Shown here: piece by piece, positions 17,829 through 27,216 of the stretch
How the letters are laid out: each line of letters opens with the position of its first letter
How positions within the stretch are numbered: the first letter of the stretch is position 1
Assembly: GCF_017355785.1 (NCBI RefSeq)
Contig: NZ_JAFEWE010000001.1
Location: 248,001-312,000, forward strand
DNA from: Desertivirga arenae
GTDB taxonomy: Bacteria > Bacteroidota > Bacteroidia > Sphingobacteriales > Sphingobacteriaceae
DNA length: 64,000 bases
Reading direction: 5' to 3'
Notes under the pieces: model-generated
Database searches by the model: none
Seen by the model: only the letters and a program-made list of their open reading frames with translations
What the model was told of the DNA's origin: nothing
Program-made: the position numbers and the translations under genes

Positions 17829-19106
17829 CTAATACCTTACCTTATAAAGCTTTATAGCAAACATAAAGATCACAAGGTAGCAAACAATTGGTAAGTAATA
17901 AGCGGCACCAACATCCTGATTAGCAAGCTTTCCCATGAAATAAGGCATAACTGCGCCGCCTACAACTCCCATTGAAATAAAGGACGAAGCCTGTTGAGTA
18001 TGTGAACCCAAATTTTTCAAGCCAAGGCTGAAAATAGTTGGAAACATGATACTAAAAAAGAAATTGATACTGAAAATAGCTGCATAAGATATCCAGCCTA
18101 ACTTCTGCGCGACAACGATGCAAGCCAAAACGCTTCCGAAGGCAAAGGCTGCAAGGATCTTGTTAGGTGCAATATACTTCATAAGATAAGTTCCAACAAA
18201 CCTTCCCAAGGCCATCATTGCCATAAAGATACTCATGTGCTTACTGGCCTGGGAATCCGTATAACCCATAACTTCGTGACTGTAATTGATAAAAAAACTC
18301 CAGGTTCCTGCCTGCGCCGCTACATTGAAGAACTGTGCTATTGCCGCCCAGACGAAATGCCTTTGCTTGTAAAGCTTTTTACCCTGTTCTGCATCTACGA
18401 TCACTGATTCCCGACCTAAGGCTGTATTATGAGGATTGGTTAGCGCAGGAATTTTGATAAATAGGAACGAAATTGCAACCAAAACTATAAAGCCCCCCAA
18501 TCCAACATAGAGGGACTTGACAGAATCAAGCCCTCCGCTATCAGACATTGAGCTAGCCTGAAAGAGGAAATATCCTCCCAAAGCGGGTCCGATAATAGCT
18601 CCTACTGCGTTAAATGATTGGGCGAAATTCACCCGTTGATCACTGCTGCCCTGGTCTCCTAACGCTGCAGCAAAGGGATGAGCTACAGTTTCTAGTGTTG
18701 CCATCCCACATCCCAGTATAAATAAGGCTATCCTGAAAAAGCCAAACGAGCTCGCATTGGCCGCGGGGACGAACAAAAAGGTCCCAATGGCAAAAAGAAT
18801 AAGACCCAAAATAACACCACGCTTATATCCAAAGCGCTTCATAAACAAGCCGGCAGGTATACTCATAAGAAAGTAAGCACCAAAAACAGAAAGCTGTATT
18901 AAGCCAGAATCTGCTTTAGAAACGTTAAGTACCGTCTGAAAATGCTTATTCAGAACATCACTCATAGAGTGAGCAATTCCCCAAAGCATAAAAAGGGAAG
19001 TAACCAATATGAAGGTAAAAAGGAATCTTTTTTCTGTAAATGCCGGTTTACCTTGTACTTCAAAAGCTCGCTGCTCCTGCCGTTCAGGTGTTAAAATCTC
19101 CATCAA
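17829..19106 (-). CDS. MFS sugar/proton symporter, FHS (fucose permease-like) family
   Basis: 425 aa with about 12 hydrophobic TM segments. FHS-family features include the first helix segment MLWGIAHSMSDVLNKHFQ, the ETVAHPFAAALGD motif at the start of the fifth helix, and NFAQSFNAVGAIIGPALGG. Known relatives (FucP, ExuT-like Bacteroidota permeases) move monosaccharides into the cytoplasm with protons. Being embedded between two GH97 genes, it likely imports the final monosaccharide or sugar acid released in the periplasm. Substrate unknown. The 158-bp gap upstream (19107-19264) is the widest in the operon, so an internal promoter is possible. Confidence 0.9.
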   Translation of the reverse strand: MMEILTPERQEQRAFEVQGKPAFTEKRFLFTFILVTSLFMLWGIAHSMSDVLNKHFQTVLNVSKADSGLIQLSVFGAYFLMSIPAGLFMKRFGYKRGVILGLILFAIGTFLFVPAANASSFGFFRIALFILGCGMATLETVAHPFAAALGDQGSSDQRVNFAQSFNAVGAIIGPALGGYFLFQASSMSDSGGLDSVKSLYVGLGGFIVLVAISFLFIKIPALTNPHNTALGRESVIVDAEQGKKLYKQRHFVWAAIAQFFNVAAQAGTWSFFINYSHEVMGYTDSQASKHMSIFMAMMALGRFVGTYLMKYIAPNKILAAFAFGSVLACIVVAQKLGWISYAAIFSINFFFSIMFPTIFSLGLKNLGSHTQQASSFISMGVVGGAVMPYFMGKLANQDVGAAYYLPIVCYLVIFMFAIKLYKVRY

Positions 19107-19264
19107 AGTTTATCGTTAAGTATATTGAACTATTTCTATCTCGGACCAGCTAATTATTATTCAGTTCTCTCACATAATATCCCTCCCCCATGCTTCAATT
19201 CCCCTTTCACTATACAGCCTTTTATCTTTAACTCAAGCTGTTTAAATCCTTTTTAATTTATCCC

Positions 19265-21181
19265 TTATTTAAGTAATTTTAGCCAGATCGCCTGTCCTCC
19301 TGAGGCTAGCATTCTGCTATCTATTACCGTCTTTGAATTGACTTTTATTCTTTGAATACCAACTTTGTTTTTGGTCCCACCGTCTGGATCATCATTGTAG
19401 ATACTTGCCTGATATTTTGCTCCGCGGGGAAGAAAAGCAAGGTCGACTCTTAGTGAGCGCGCTTCGGTATTATTCAAAGTTCCTATAAACCAATCTTGTC
19501 CTTTGCGCCTTGCCACTGTAATAAACTGACCCGGTGTTCCCTGAAGAATTTTCGTTTCATCCCATGTAGTCGGAATTTTATCCCAGAACTCCAGCTCGGG
19601 CTCGTTTTCAGAAAGTTCAGGCTTATCGTACCAATATAAAGTTTGAAGGGGACTGTAATACACCGCAGCCATAGCTAGTTGATGTGCGTGCGTCGTTTTT
19701 ATCCTTTTATCGTAATAACAGATCGTATAATCTGCAGCGCCGGCTATATATCGGGTGAAAGGCAAGACGGTATTATGAGTTGCATCAGGCATTTCCTCAT
19801 TACCCCTTATTCCCTCGGAGGTCATTAAATTGGGCCAGGTCCGCTGCTCCCCGGTTGGCCTCCAGTCGTCGTGGATGTTCACCATTATTTTCGCTTCTGC
19901 AGCCTGCTGGATAGCCTTTTCTACCCATGTTGTCCAGCGATGCGAACCTACCTGCACAAAACCAAACTTTACGCCCTTAACATCCCACTTTCTATAGATC
20001 TTAAATAAGGAGTCTGACTGGGCAAGCAAGGCTTGCTGGTTAACGTAAAGCCATACTCCTACACCTCTCTCCTTTCCATATTGAATAATTCCGGGCAGAT
20101 CAAAGTTGGGAATAGCCACCTTTGAGGCATCAGAACTAAAGGAAAAAGCAGGTCCGTACCACTTCCAGTCAAAGAGGACATATTGAAGTTTATGTCGTAC
20201 TGCAAAATCAATATTTGCTTTTGCATCAGCCGTTGTCTGGCTCATCACCCTCATAATCTTGCCCGGCCTGATCCAGGTTTGATCGGCGATTTTCGAGGGA
20301 GGGTTCAGGTTAAGGATAATATCATTATTTTGTATAAGATCACCGTATTTCTCTGCTACCATAATCACCCGCCATGGCGTACCGAAAGGTGATACAAGAT
20401 CAGCAGGAGTATACATGGAGGTCAGAATAGTGTTAGGCCGGGAAGTGCTTAGCTTGAATTTGGTACGGGCATAGTCTACCATTTGAGCTTCCGCCAGGCA
20501 GGCGTATAGTCCATTAGGAAGTTCCAAAGTAAGTGGACGCTCACTTTCATCAGGCCAGTCTTTCAAGGGCAATAACCTATAAGGGGCCTGAGCCCAGGAC
20601 GCATGCCATGCTCTGGTACCTTCAGGTAGAGAGAATTCCGTATTCTCCGAGACGATCCGGTAATAAGTTCCCTTTTCGTTTTCAGGAAAAAAATAACGGA
20701 TTGCTGCTCCCTGATCATAAGCCCGGATCTCCACATTAACCGGATAGATAGGATTATCATCTTTTATCGCTTGCACCGTTAGGGCATTGTACCGGTCTCT
20801 GATAACAGCTCTTTCTCCAACTACCGGGCTCCATGAAGAATCCTTCGAACTGGTAGAAATATTCGTAATGGAAAGGTTTTCGAACCACTTCTCATGCTTA
20901 TCCACCTTAAGCGCCATTGCACGTTCAGACAGGTGGTTATCCAGTTGCAGGTCTAACTCAGACTCAGCAATCACCTGCTTATTATCATAATGGACCTGGT
21001 AATACATCGCCCTTCGTCCAGGTCCGATCGCCTTCTGATAAAACTTTACCGTAAGCTTCCTGTCAGGAGATTGAATACTTGCTTCTGATCCTTTTACGGT
21101 TTCCTGCCCGTGTAAATACGCGGAAAATGCAAGGATTAGAGACATACATAGTAGTAGCTTGGCTTTCATCTGCAGGATCAT
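19265..21181 (-). CDS. Glycoside hydrolase family 97 protein, second copy
   Basis: 638 aa; signal peptide ends near YLHGQ. A start at Met5 (21169) is equally plausible; the listed start overlaps the stop of the GH88 gene by 4 bp, indicating translational coupling. GH97 motifs: YVLFDWKWYGPA, GVKFGFVQVG, NIHDDWRPTGEQRTWP, TSEGIRGNEE, LPFTRYIAGAADYT. As in the first copy, KFGF replaces the retaining-type K-x-D-F, and HD replaces HE. The two GH97 proteins are clearly homologous but diverged, and probably have different specificities. Periplasmic location inferred. Confidence 0.9.
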   Translation of the reverse strand: MILQMKAKLLLCMSLILAFSAYLHGQETVKGSEASIQSPDRKLTVKFYQKAIGPGRRAMYYQVHYDNKQVIAESELDLQLDNHLSERAMALKVDKHEKWFENLSITNISTSSKDSSWSPVVGERAVIRDRYNALTVQAIKDDNPIYPVNVEIRAYDQGAAIRYFFPENEKGTYYRIVSENTEFSLPEGTRAWHASWAQAPYRLLPLKDWPDESERPLTLELPNGLYACLAEAQMVDYARTKFKLSTSRPNTILTSMYTPADLVSPFGTPWRVIMVAEKYGDLIQNNDIILNLNPPSKIADQTWIRPGKIMRVMSQTTADAKANIDFAVRHKLQYVLFDWKWYGPAFSFSSDASKVAIPNFDLPGIIQYGKERGVGVWLYVNQQALLAQSDSLFKIYRKWDVKGVKFGFVQVGSHRWTTWVEKAIQQAAEAKIMVNIHDDWRPTGEQRTWPNLMTSEGIRGNEEMPDATHNTVLPFTRYIAGAADYTICYYDKRIKTTHAHQLAMAAVYYSPLQTLYWYDKPELSENEPELEFWDKIPTTWDETKILQGTPGQFITVARRKGQDWFIGTLNNTEARSLRVDLAFLPRGAKYQASIYNDDPDGGTKNKVGIQRIKVNSKTVIDSRMLASGGQAIWLKLLK

Positions 21182-22410
21182 AGGGGATTGTATATATTTT
21201 GGCCTTTTTCGAGTTTCTCCAACCTCAGCAAAGCCTCGATATAATAATAGTCTGCATAGATAATGGAAGCATCAATTTCAGACCCATTAGGTTTATGCCC
21301 GGTAGAATGCAACAGAAATGCCGAGTTCTTATCCTTGCTTAAATATCTGTCAGAAGACAATTCCTTTAGCATCATTTCAGCCTTGTCACGGTAAATTTTA
21401 GCCTTTGAATTGTCAGTCACCAGGGTTGATAATTCAAGCAAAGCTGAGGCTGTAATAGCAGCAGCAGAAGCATCTCGGGGAGCATCCGGAATTGAAGGAT
21501 CATTAAAATCCCAATAGGGTATCAGATCAGAAGGCAATCTTTCAAGATAAACATCCGTTACCTTTTGTGCGAAATCAAGGAATCTAAGATCTTTCGTTTC
21601 ACGATAGACCATAGTATAGCCATAGATTGCCCAGGCCTGCCCTCTTGCCCACATAGATTCATCTGCATAGCCCTGATGCGTGCCCCCTTTGATCTTCTTT
21701 CCGGTATTTCGTTCATATACTACCACATGGTAAGATGTATAGTCCGAACGGAAATGATTTTTCATGGTCGTAGCAGCGTGACTAACCGCAATATCATAAA
21801 GCTTCTTATCTCCACCATTTTTAGAGGCCCAGAACAACAATTCAAGGTTTATCATATTATCCATGATCGTATTGTGCTGGGGCCATTCCATATTTTGAAC
21901 AGGGCGTGGCCAGGATAAAATAGTGCCTACATTGGGGTTATATAGAGTAGCTAAAGTATCTGCAGTTCTTAATATGATCTCTTTATATTCAGGATTTTTT
22001 GTTAATCGGTAACCGTTACCAAAACTGCTAAAAACCATAAATCCGAGGTCATGATCAATTGCTTCCATTCGTGACAGGGGAGTTAAAAGCATCGAGAACT
22101 TATCCGCTTCAAACTTCCAGCTATCCTTCTTGGTAGCTTCATAGAGATACCAAAGGGTGCCAGGCCAAAAGCCACTTGTCCAGTCTTTGTAAGTTACATA
22201 ACGCCACTCCTTCATGCCGGAACTTATACTGCGAGGGATGGCAGTTTCTGTGTCTGAAGGAATACTTTTAAGAGTTTTATCTGCCTGTTCCTCCAGGTAA
22301 TTAAATTGCTTCTTTCCTGGAATCTGGGTAACACTACAACCGGCAATAATAAAGATGACGCTAATTAGCAGGGAAAGCCTGCGAACGTGACAACTACGCT
22401 GCCCTGCCAT
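21178..22410 (-). CDS. Unsaturated glucuronyl/galacturonyl hydrolase, GH88 type
   Basis: 410 aa lipoprotein: hydrophobic 13-24 and lipobox IIAGC. An alpha6/alpha6-barrel with the GH88 signatures IDHDLGFM (Asp121) and TIMDNMIN (Asp184); these match the two catalytic Asp of Bacillus UGL (88 and 149) in context and spacing. GGTHQGYADESMWARGQAW is also typical. Reaction known for the family: hydration-initiated removal of the 4,5-unsaturated uronic acid made by polysaccharide lyases. This fits the two lyases in the locus. First gene of a probable five-gene operon; carries copy 3 of the two-box element 127 nt upstream. Confidence 0.93.
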   Translation of the reverse strand: MAGQRSCHVRRLSLLISVIFIIAGCSVTQIPGKKQFNYLEEQADKTLKSIPSDTETAIPRSISSGMKEWRYVTYKDWTSGFWPGTLWYLYEATKKDSWKFEADKFSMLLTPLSRMEAIDHDLGFMVFSSFGNGYRLTKNPEYKEIILRTADTLATLYNPNVGTILSWPRPVQNMEWPQHNTIMDNMINLELLFWASKNGGDKKLYDIAVSHAATTMKNHFRSDYTSYHVVVYERNTGKKIKGGTHQGYADESMWARGQAWAIYGYTMVYRETKDLRFLDFAQKVTDVYLERLPSDLIPYWDFNDPSIPDAPRDASAAAITASALLELSTLVTDNSKAKIYRDKAEMMLKELSSDRYLSKDKNSAFLLHSTGHKPNGSEIDASIIYADYYYIEALLRLEKLEKGQNIYNPL

Positions 22411-22739
22411 ACGTTGTAGTACTAATAAAAGGCCTTAAAATAAACCCAATCAGTGGAAAGACAACATAAGAGAACTTGAGCCTGGATGGCCGAATATGAA
22501 GTATCATGGCAATTAATATTAACAAACTACCATTGCATGACAGGTAAGAGGTCTGTTAATACTCAAGCTTAAGAAAAAAATTCTTTGCTTGCTAAACTTG
22601 GCTATCTATCACCACTCTTAACCAGCAGATAACATTTTGGGAAATGAGGAAAATGATGTGGTTGGGTATTTCGGAATCAAGATTGACAATATTAGTTCCA
22701 TCGTCAAACCAATGTTTTTATTTGCTCTTTTAAAGATAT
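22411..22739. other. Promoter region of the GH88-GH97-permease-GH97-lyase operon
   Basis: No ORF is supported. Contains the two-box element at 22537-22566. The remaining part toward 22739 is the non-coding sequence just beyond the truncated epimerase fragment and shows no continuation of it in any frame. Confidence 0.5.
22537..22566 (-). promoter_or_regulatory. Two-box promoter/operator element, copy 3
   Basis: Minus strand TTGAGTAT, 16 bp, TGTCAT, 127 nt upstream of the GH88 start. Identical boxes and spacing to 5800-5829 and 8464-8493. Copies 1 and 3 also share the TAA immediately after the first box; the spacer otherwise differs, which argues for functional conservation of the boxes. Confidence 0.6.
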
Positions 22740-22967
22740 TCAAAAGTGAATTTCCAGATGTCTGCCATGTAAAGCAGCAGTGTGTATTACCGCATCGAAA
22801 CCTTCGGTAACCCTTAATATTGTGTGCTTATCTTTTACATCCACAATTAGATTCGTAGTTGCACTACTTGATATGTCTAAGACGGACACCCTATGACGAA
22901 AATTGGCCAGAAGCTTAACGGTAACACTACCAAGTTTTCCCGACGAACCGTTTACAAGAACTCTCAT
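22740..22967 (-). pseudogene. Truncated NAD-dependent epimerase/dehydratase fragment
   Basis: 75 aa covering only the start of an SDR/epimerase Rossmann fold: MRVLVNGSSGKLGS carries the glycine-rich NAD motif, and DAVIHTAALHGRHL is the usual fourth-strand motif. Full-length relatives are about 270-320 aa. The frame ends at a stop right after GRHLEIHF and no continuation is visible downstream in any frame, so the catalytic Tyr-x-x-x-Lys region is lost. Lies 92 bp from another apparently truncated gene. Confidence 0.8.
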
Positions 22968-23059
22968 ATCATCACAAATATTTCGGATAGTAGAAAGGCG
23001 TCATTAAAAAAATGATTTTGCATATAGAAATTGTTAACAAACAAATGTAGCGATGCCGC

Positions 23060-23938
23060 TCATTCAATCTCCTGGAGTTTTTTTCTTGAAACAACCTGTT
23101 CTGTTACATCATGGGCAAATACCATTATGCCATCAACGTTACCCTTATAATCGAACCTGGGCTTGTAAATAAAATTCCAGTAAATATTTTCTACAGGTCC
23201 ATCAGCATGGCGAGATATGCGGGTTAGCACTTCTTTTCCTTCAAAGGTTTCTTGTTTCTCATAGACTGTTTTTAATACTTCTATGAGAGGATGTTGCCCC
23301 ATTTCAGGCAAAGCTTCTAACACAGGCTTTCCCAAAAGGTCCCGTCCAGGAAAAATTCCCTGGAAAGTGGGATTTACCAACTCGAATACCAATGTAGGAC
23401 CGCTTAAAATACAGATAGCGCCAGGAGCTTCCATAAATAGCGTATGCAATTCACGTCTTTTTCCCTCTGCTACCTCAAAAGAGATCCGTTCTTTTTTTGC
23501 CAGCGTAATGGCTTTGGTAATATCTGTAGTTACGTGAACGAGGAACTCTACTTCTCCGTCCTCACCTAGAATTGGAGAATTACTAGCTTGCCAATATCTG
23601 ACATCAAATTCTTTAGTCCCGCGAATAGGAATATCATACTTCTGCAAAGGCAGTTCTGTTTTGCTTTTATATAATACAGTCTCCGTTAATCTATTCCTAA
23701 GCGCTTCCAGATTTTTTTTAGAATTAGGATCCTTGGGATTCTCAGGAAAGACTTCGAAAATCCCCTTTCCCAGGATATCCGAAGGTTTGGCACCGGATGC
23801 ATCTAAGAACGCCTTATTGATATCCATTACGGTAAAGTCAGGAACATTTGCCCTTAGTATAACCATTGGAGGAGCAGCATTAAAAAAGTCTTCAAACTCA
23901 AATCTATTCAAAGCAAGTATTTTTACGTAGGTAAACAA
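23060..23938 (-). CDS. Tandem-PAS sensor protein, probably C-terminally truncated histidine kinase
   Basis: 292 aa with two PAS domains (~14-140 and ~160-283), each ending in the usual V..DIT / AHDVTEQV transition. The protein stops at VSRKKLQEIE, exactly where sensor kinases continue into a HisKA helix. No kinase, receiver or output domain follows. Relatives in Bacteroidota are multi-PAS histidine kinases. Either a remnant or a stand-alone PAS protein; truncation is favoured because the next gene downstream is also cut short. Confidence 0.75.
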   Translation of the reverse strand: MFTYVKILALNRFEFEDFFNAAPPMVILRANVPDFTVMDINKAFLDASGAKPSDILGKGIFEVFPENPKDPNSKKNLEALRNRLTETVLYKSKTELPLQKYDIPIRGTKEFDVRYWQASNSPILGEDGEVEFLVHVTTDITKAITLAKKERISFEVAEGKRRELHTLFMEAPGAICILSGPTLVFELVNPTFQGIFPGRDLLGKPVLEALPEMGQHPLIEVLKTVYEKQETFEGKEVLTRISRHADGPVENIYWNFIYKPRFDYKGNVDGIMVFAHDVTEQVVSRKKLQEIE

Positions 23939-24559
23939 TTCTTTGGAGTTCTAGTTCTTCAAAAAAAGCACTCACTATCTTCTTAATTGATTGATTTTTA
24001 AACCATCGTATTAAGTATTACTTGTATACTAATTCTAACCATTCGGTTCAAAATTCTATAATCATGTGAGAATCATAACCTCACAAAAGGAATAAATAGT
24101 GATTTTGCCTGGAGTTATGGTGGTTCCGGAATGTTCTTGGTAATATACTCGAAGACCTAACATTTAAGAAGACTGATGGTTTAAACACAAAGAGCATAAC
24201 TTATTCAGCTCGGCTTTCCCTCCAATATTTCTCATTCACGTGCACCCCATTTTCCCCATATCCCATATCCTCATCTTCTTTCTCATAATAATTAATCTCC
24301 CTGTTCAGCTCTAATATCTCATTTATGCCCTCCATAAAAAGCTGAACAATCACATATTCCGATGCTTAATAAGTAAAGCATCTCTTTACTACCAGAGATA
24401 AAGTGCAGGAGGATCAGATAGGAAAGTTTAGAGTTCCAATATCTCTTGCAATCTTTGGCTCCAAATCGCTTGAAATAGTTAGAAGCAACTAGTTTCGGTA
24501 ATGACGAAAACAATTAAAATCTACCCTGCAGAAAAATATTATACTAAATAGCTATAAAA
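23939..24559. other. Non-coding stretch with a decayed gene fragment
   Basis: No intact gene. The only recognisable content is the 104-bp fragment at 24263-24366. A 64-codon frame at 24319-24513 overlaps the fragment out of frame and is dismissed. A weak AT-rich stem-loop just past the GH95 stop (near 24540-24560) may end that transcript. Confidence 0.5.
24263..24366 (-). pseudogene. Decayed copy of the 3' end of the acidic-protein gene (partner at 61737-61840)
   Basis: By hand alignment this segment matches 61737-61840 over 104 bp with about nine mismatches, in the same orientation. Translated in the matching frame it gives VQLFMEGINEILELNREINY against VQLLMEGINEILELNRDINY in the intact gene. 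A stop codon immediately precedes the homologous segment, and a one-base insertion just beyond it shifts the frame at the C-terminus. Sequence on either side does not match the intact gene, so it is an isolated remnant. Confidence 0.85.
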
Positions 24560-27061
24560 CTATCTATTGAAAAACTCGTAGGTCCTACCGGCTTCTGTTT
24601 CCACATCATACACTTTTCCTTTATCAATAGAAATACCTTTCAAATTCGCCTTCTCTGATAAAAAAGGTTGTTTAACAGCTGACAAAGTATAAAAGGGGTT
24701 TGAGTTTTCTCCTTTTGCCGGACGCAACATGGCTACCTTAACAGCTAGATCGTTGTGGACTCTAAGCCTACAATTTCCGCCTAAATTGGATTTTATCCTG
24801 AGATAAGTAACCTTTCCATCCTTCCAATCCATATCGATCACAAATCCTCCTCGGGCGATAAGTCCTTTTATGCTCCCTTTTGGCCAAATATCGGGGATCG
24901 CCGGTAAAAGATGAATGGCGCCATCATGCGACTGTAGGAGCATTTCTGCGATGCCTGATGTGCAACCAAAATTTCCGTCTATCTGGAAAGGAGGATGTGC
25001 ATCAAAGAGATTAGGGTAAGTTCCCCCACCCTGCCCTGATTTCTCGATTGACGCTGGATTTAACTGGTCTTCTATTAATTTGTATGCACGATTTCCATCC
25101 AGCAACCTTGCCCACAAATTAACTTTCCAACCCATGGACCAACCGGTTGATTTGTCTCCCCGGTAGGTTAAACTATTTTTCGCAGCTTCAAATAAGTCAG
25201 GATTGCGAAATGGAGATATTTGAGCGCTTGGAAATAGTCCGTATAGATGGGAAACATGTCTGTGATTGTCTGTCGGTTTATCCCAATCTTGCAACCATTC
25301 CTGTAGTTGGCCATACTGCCCGACCTGCATAGGAGGGAGGTGTTTGATAAGAGCAGAAAGTGTATCAGCAAAGAGATTATCTTTCTTCAGGATAGCTGCC
25401 GAGCGGATCACGTTAGAAAAGACATCAAACACTAATTGATTATCCATTGTGGCACCGGCAGTTATGCCTACACCTGGCTGATACTTGTTTTCCGGCGACA
25501 TAGATGGTGATACAACCAACCATTTTTTTGTGGGATCTTCCTGTAATATATCAACATAAAACAGCGCGGCTCCCTTCAATACCGGATAGTATTCTTCTAA
25601 GAATTTCTTGTCGCCCGTAAATAAGTAATGTTGCCAGATATGTTGAGTAAGCCATGCCCCACCCATTGGCCACATGCCATAAAAGCCACCATCTACAACT
25701 CCGGTTATTCGCCATAGATCTGTATTATGATGCATGTTCCAGCCCCGTGCATGGTACATGCCATAGGCACTTTCCTTACCTGTAATACTTAGATCTTTAA
25801 GCATTTTAAACAAAGGTTCGTGCAATTCCGGCAAGGCTGTAACTTCTGCCGGCCAGTAGTTCATCTCAGTGTTTATATTCACAGTATACTTACTATCCCA
25901 TGGAGGACTTAATTTGTCGTTCCATTTTCCCTGTAGGTTTGCCGGCTGTGTTCCCGGAAGTGAGCTGGATATTAAAAGATAGCGGCCAAACTGAAAGTAA
26001 AGTGAAGTCAGGGCGGGATCATTCCCTTTAGCAAATTCTTTAATTCTAATATTGGTTGGTTTATTAACTGCGTCGGTCGAACCGAGATTCAAGCTAACAC
26101 GGTCAAAGTATTTTTTATAAGCAGAAATATGTTCTGACTTGAGTGTTTCATAGTTCTTCTTTGCGGCTTGATGCAGATAAAGCGCGGCTTTTTCAACCTC
26201 ATTCCCGCTTATGTCATTATAGCTTCGATAGTTAGTGCCGATCGAAATAAGTAAGGTTGCAGAATTTGCTTTTGAAACGAGTATGCTGGTATCGGAAACT
26301 GATATTTTACCTCCTTGCACAAGAGGTTGAATTTGCACGTGATAGCGCACTTTGCCTTTCTTATTATCAACAGATGAGGTTAAACCCGAAAGTAACAGTT
26401 TGCCATTTTGAGTTTGCACCTGGTATTCTTTAAAGGGGCTATCCATTCTTAAACCGAACGAAATACTTCCCGATTTATCAGCTGTGAGCCTTACCGCGAT
26501 AATCCGGCCTGTTAACGAAGCAATAAACTCTCGCTTAAAGTTGACACCTCCCTTTTGATAGCTGACGTTGGCCACTGCCTTGCTGATATCCAAGTCACGA
26601 CGATATTTCGTGACCGGACCAGCATCGTTAAATTGGATATAAAGGTTGCCTGCTGTTTGATATTGCATTCCATAGTTGAGGTTAGCAGGTGCCGGACGAG
26701 GAAAGGTCATGTTGGACAAATTCTGCGCCTCCTTATACTTCCCTTCGAATAGTAATTTCCTTATTTGCTGAATTGGTTTATAAACGTTTTCCGGCACATT
26801 GTTTCCCGGCTCTCCGGCCCAGATTGTTTCTTCATTTAACTGAATTTGCTCATTAGTTACATCGCCAAATACCATTGCAGCTAGTGCTCCATTTCCAATT
26901 GGAAGAGCTTCGTTCCAATTTTCAGCAGGCTTGTTGTACCATAACGTTAATAATTTCGAGGGCTGAGCAAATACCTGCCCGGCAAGGATTAATAACAAAA
27001 ACAGGTATCCTATTCTTAAGCTTGTCATTTTTTTATCTATTAAGTGAGTGGGTATGTTCAT
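24560..27061 (-). CDS. Glycoside hydrolase family 95 (alpha-L-fucosidase or alpha-L-galactosidase)
   Basis: 833 aa; the signal peptide ends GQVFAQ. A start at Met12 (27028) gives a more usual signal peptide. N-terminal GH95 domain ([30 protein letters not shown]) precedes an alpha6/alpha6 barrel and a C-terminal beta domain. Catalytic residues are recognisable: Asn395 and Asn397 in [13 protein letters not shown] (the AfcA Asn421/Asn423 pair) and Asp713 in [10 protein letters not shown] (AfcA Asp766). Known activity: inverting removal of alpha-1,2-L-fucose or alpha-L-galactose. In a pectin PUL it would strip such side groups from RG-I/RG-II or xyloglucan-like chains. Follows the GH2 gene by 155 bp; last gene of the PUL. 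Confidence 0.93.
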   Translation of the reverse strand: MNIPTHLIDKKMTSLRIGYLFLLLILAGQVFAQPSKLLTLWYNKPAENWNEALPIGNGALAAMVFGDVTNEQIQLNEETIWAGEPGNNVPENVYKPIQQIRKLLFEGKYKEAQNLSNMTFPRPAPANLNYGMQYQTAGNLYIQFNDAGPVTKYRRDLDISKAVANVSYQKGGVNFKREFIASLTGRIIAVRLTADKSGSISFGLRMDSPFKEYQVQTQNGKLLLSGLTSSVDNKKGKVRYHVQIQPLVQGGKISVSDTSILVSKANSATLLISIGTNYRSYNDISGNEVEKAALYLHQAAKKNYETLKSEHISAYKKYFDRVSLNLGSTDAVNKPTNIRIKEFAKGNDPALTSLYFQFGRYLLISSSLPGTQPANLQGKWNDKLSPPWDSKYTVNINTEMNYWPAEVTALPELHEPLFKMLKDLSITGKESAYGMYHARGWNMHHNTDLWRITGVVDGGFYGMWPMGGAWLTQHIWQHYLFTGDKKFLEEYYPVLKGAALFYVDILQEDPTKKWLVVSPSMSPENKYQPGVGITAGATMDNQLVFDVFSNVIRSAAILKKDNLFADTLSALIKHLPPMQVGQYGQLQEWLQDWDKPTDNHRHVSHLYGLFPSAQISPFRNPDLFEAAKNSLTYRGDKSTGWSMGWKVNLWARLLDGNRAYKLIEDQLNPASIEKSGQGGGTYPNLFDAHPPFQIDGNFGCTSGIAEMLLQSHDGAIHLLPAIPDIWPKGSIKGLIARGGFVIDMDWKDGKVTYLRIKSNLGGNCRLRVHNDLAVKVAMLRPAKGENSNPFYTLSAVKQPFLSEKANLKGISIDKGKVYDVETEAGRTYEFFNR

Positions 27062-27216
27062 CGTTTGTTTTGGGATAGGTGGTTAACTAGTAAATAAGCA
27101 GTTTGAATTCCCTCGATTGGATATTATCCGGACAATCCCATATAGGCTTTGTTCAGCAATACAAATTGCAATAGGACCCCAAACCATTGAGGGATCTTAA
27201 CTCGCATCATAAACTG

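Noticed and set aside
24319-24513. 64-codon frame overlapping the 104-bp repeat
   Set aside because: It is out of frame with the homologous gene fragment, which is the real signal here.
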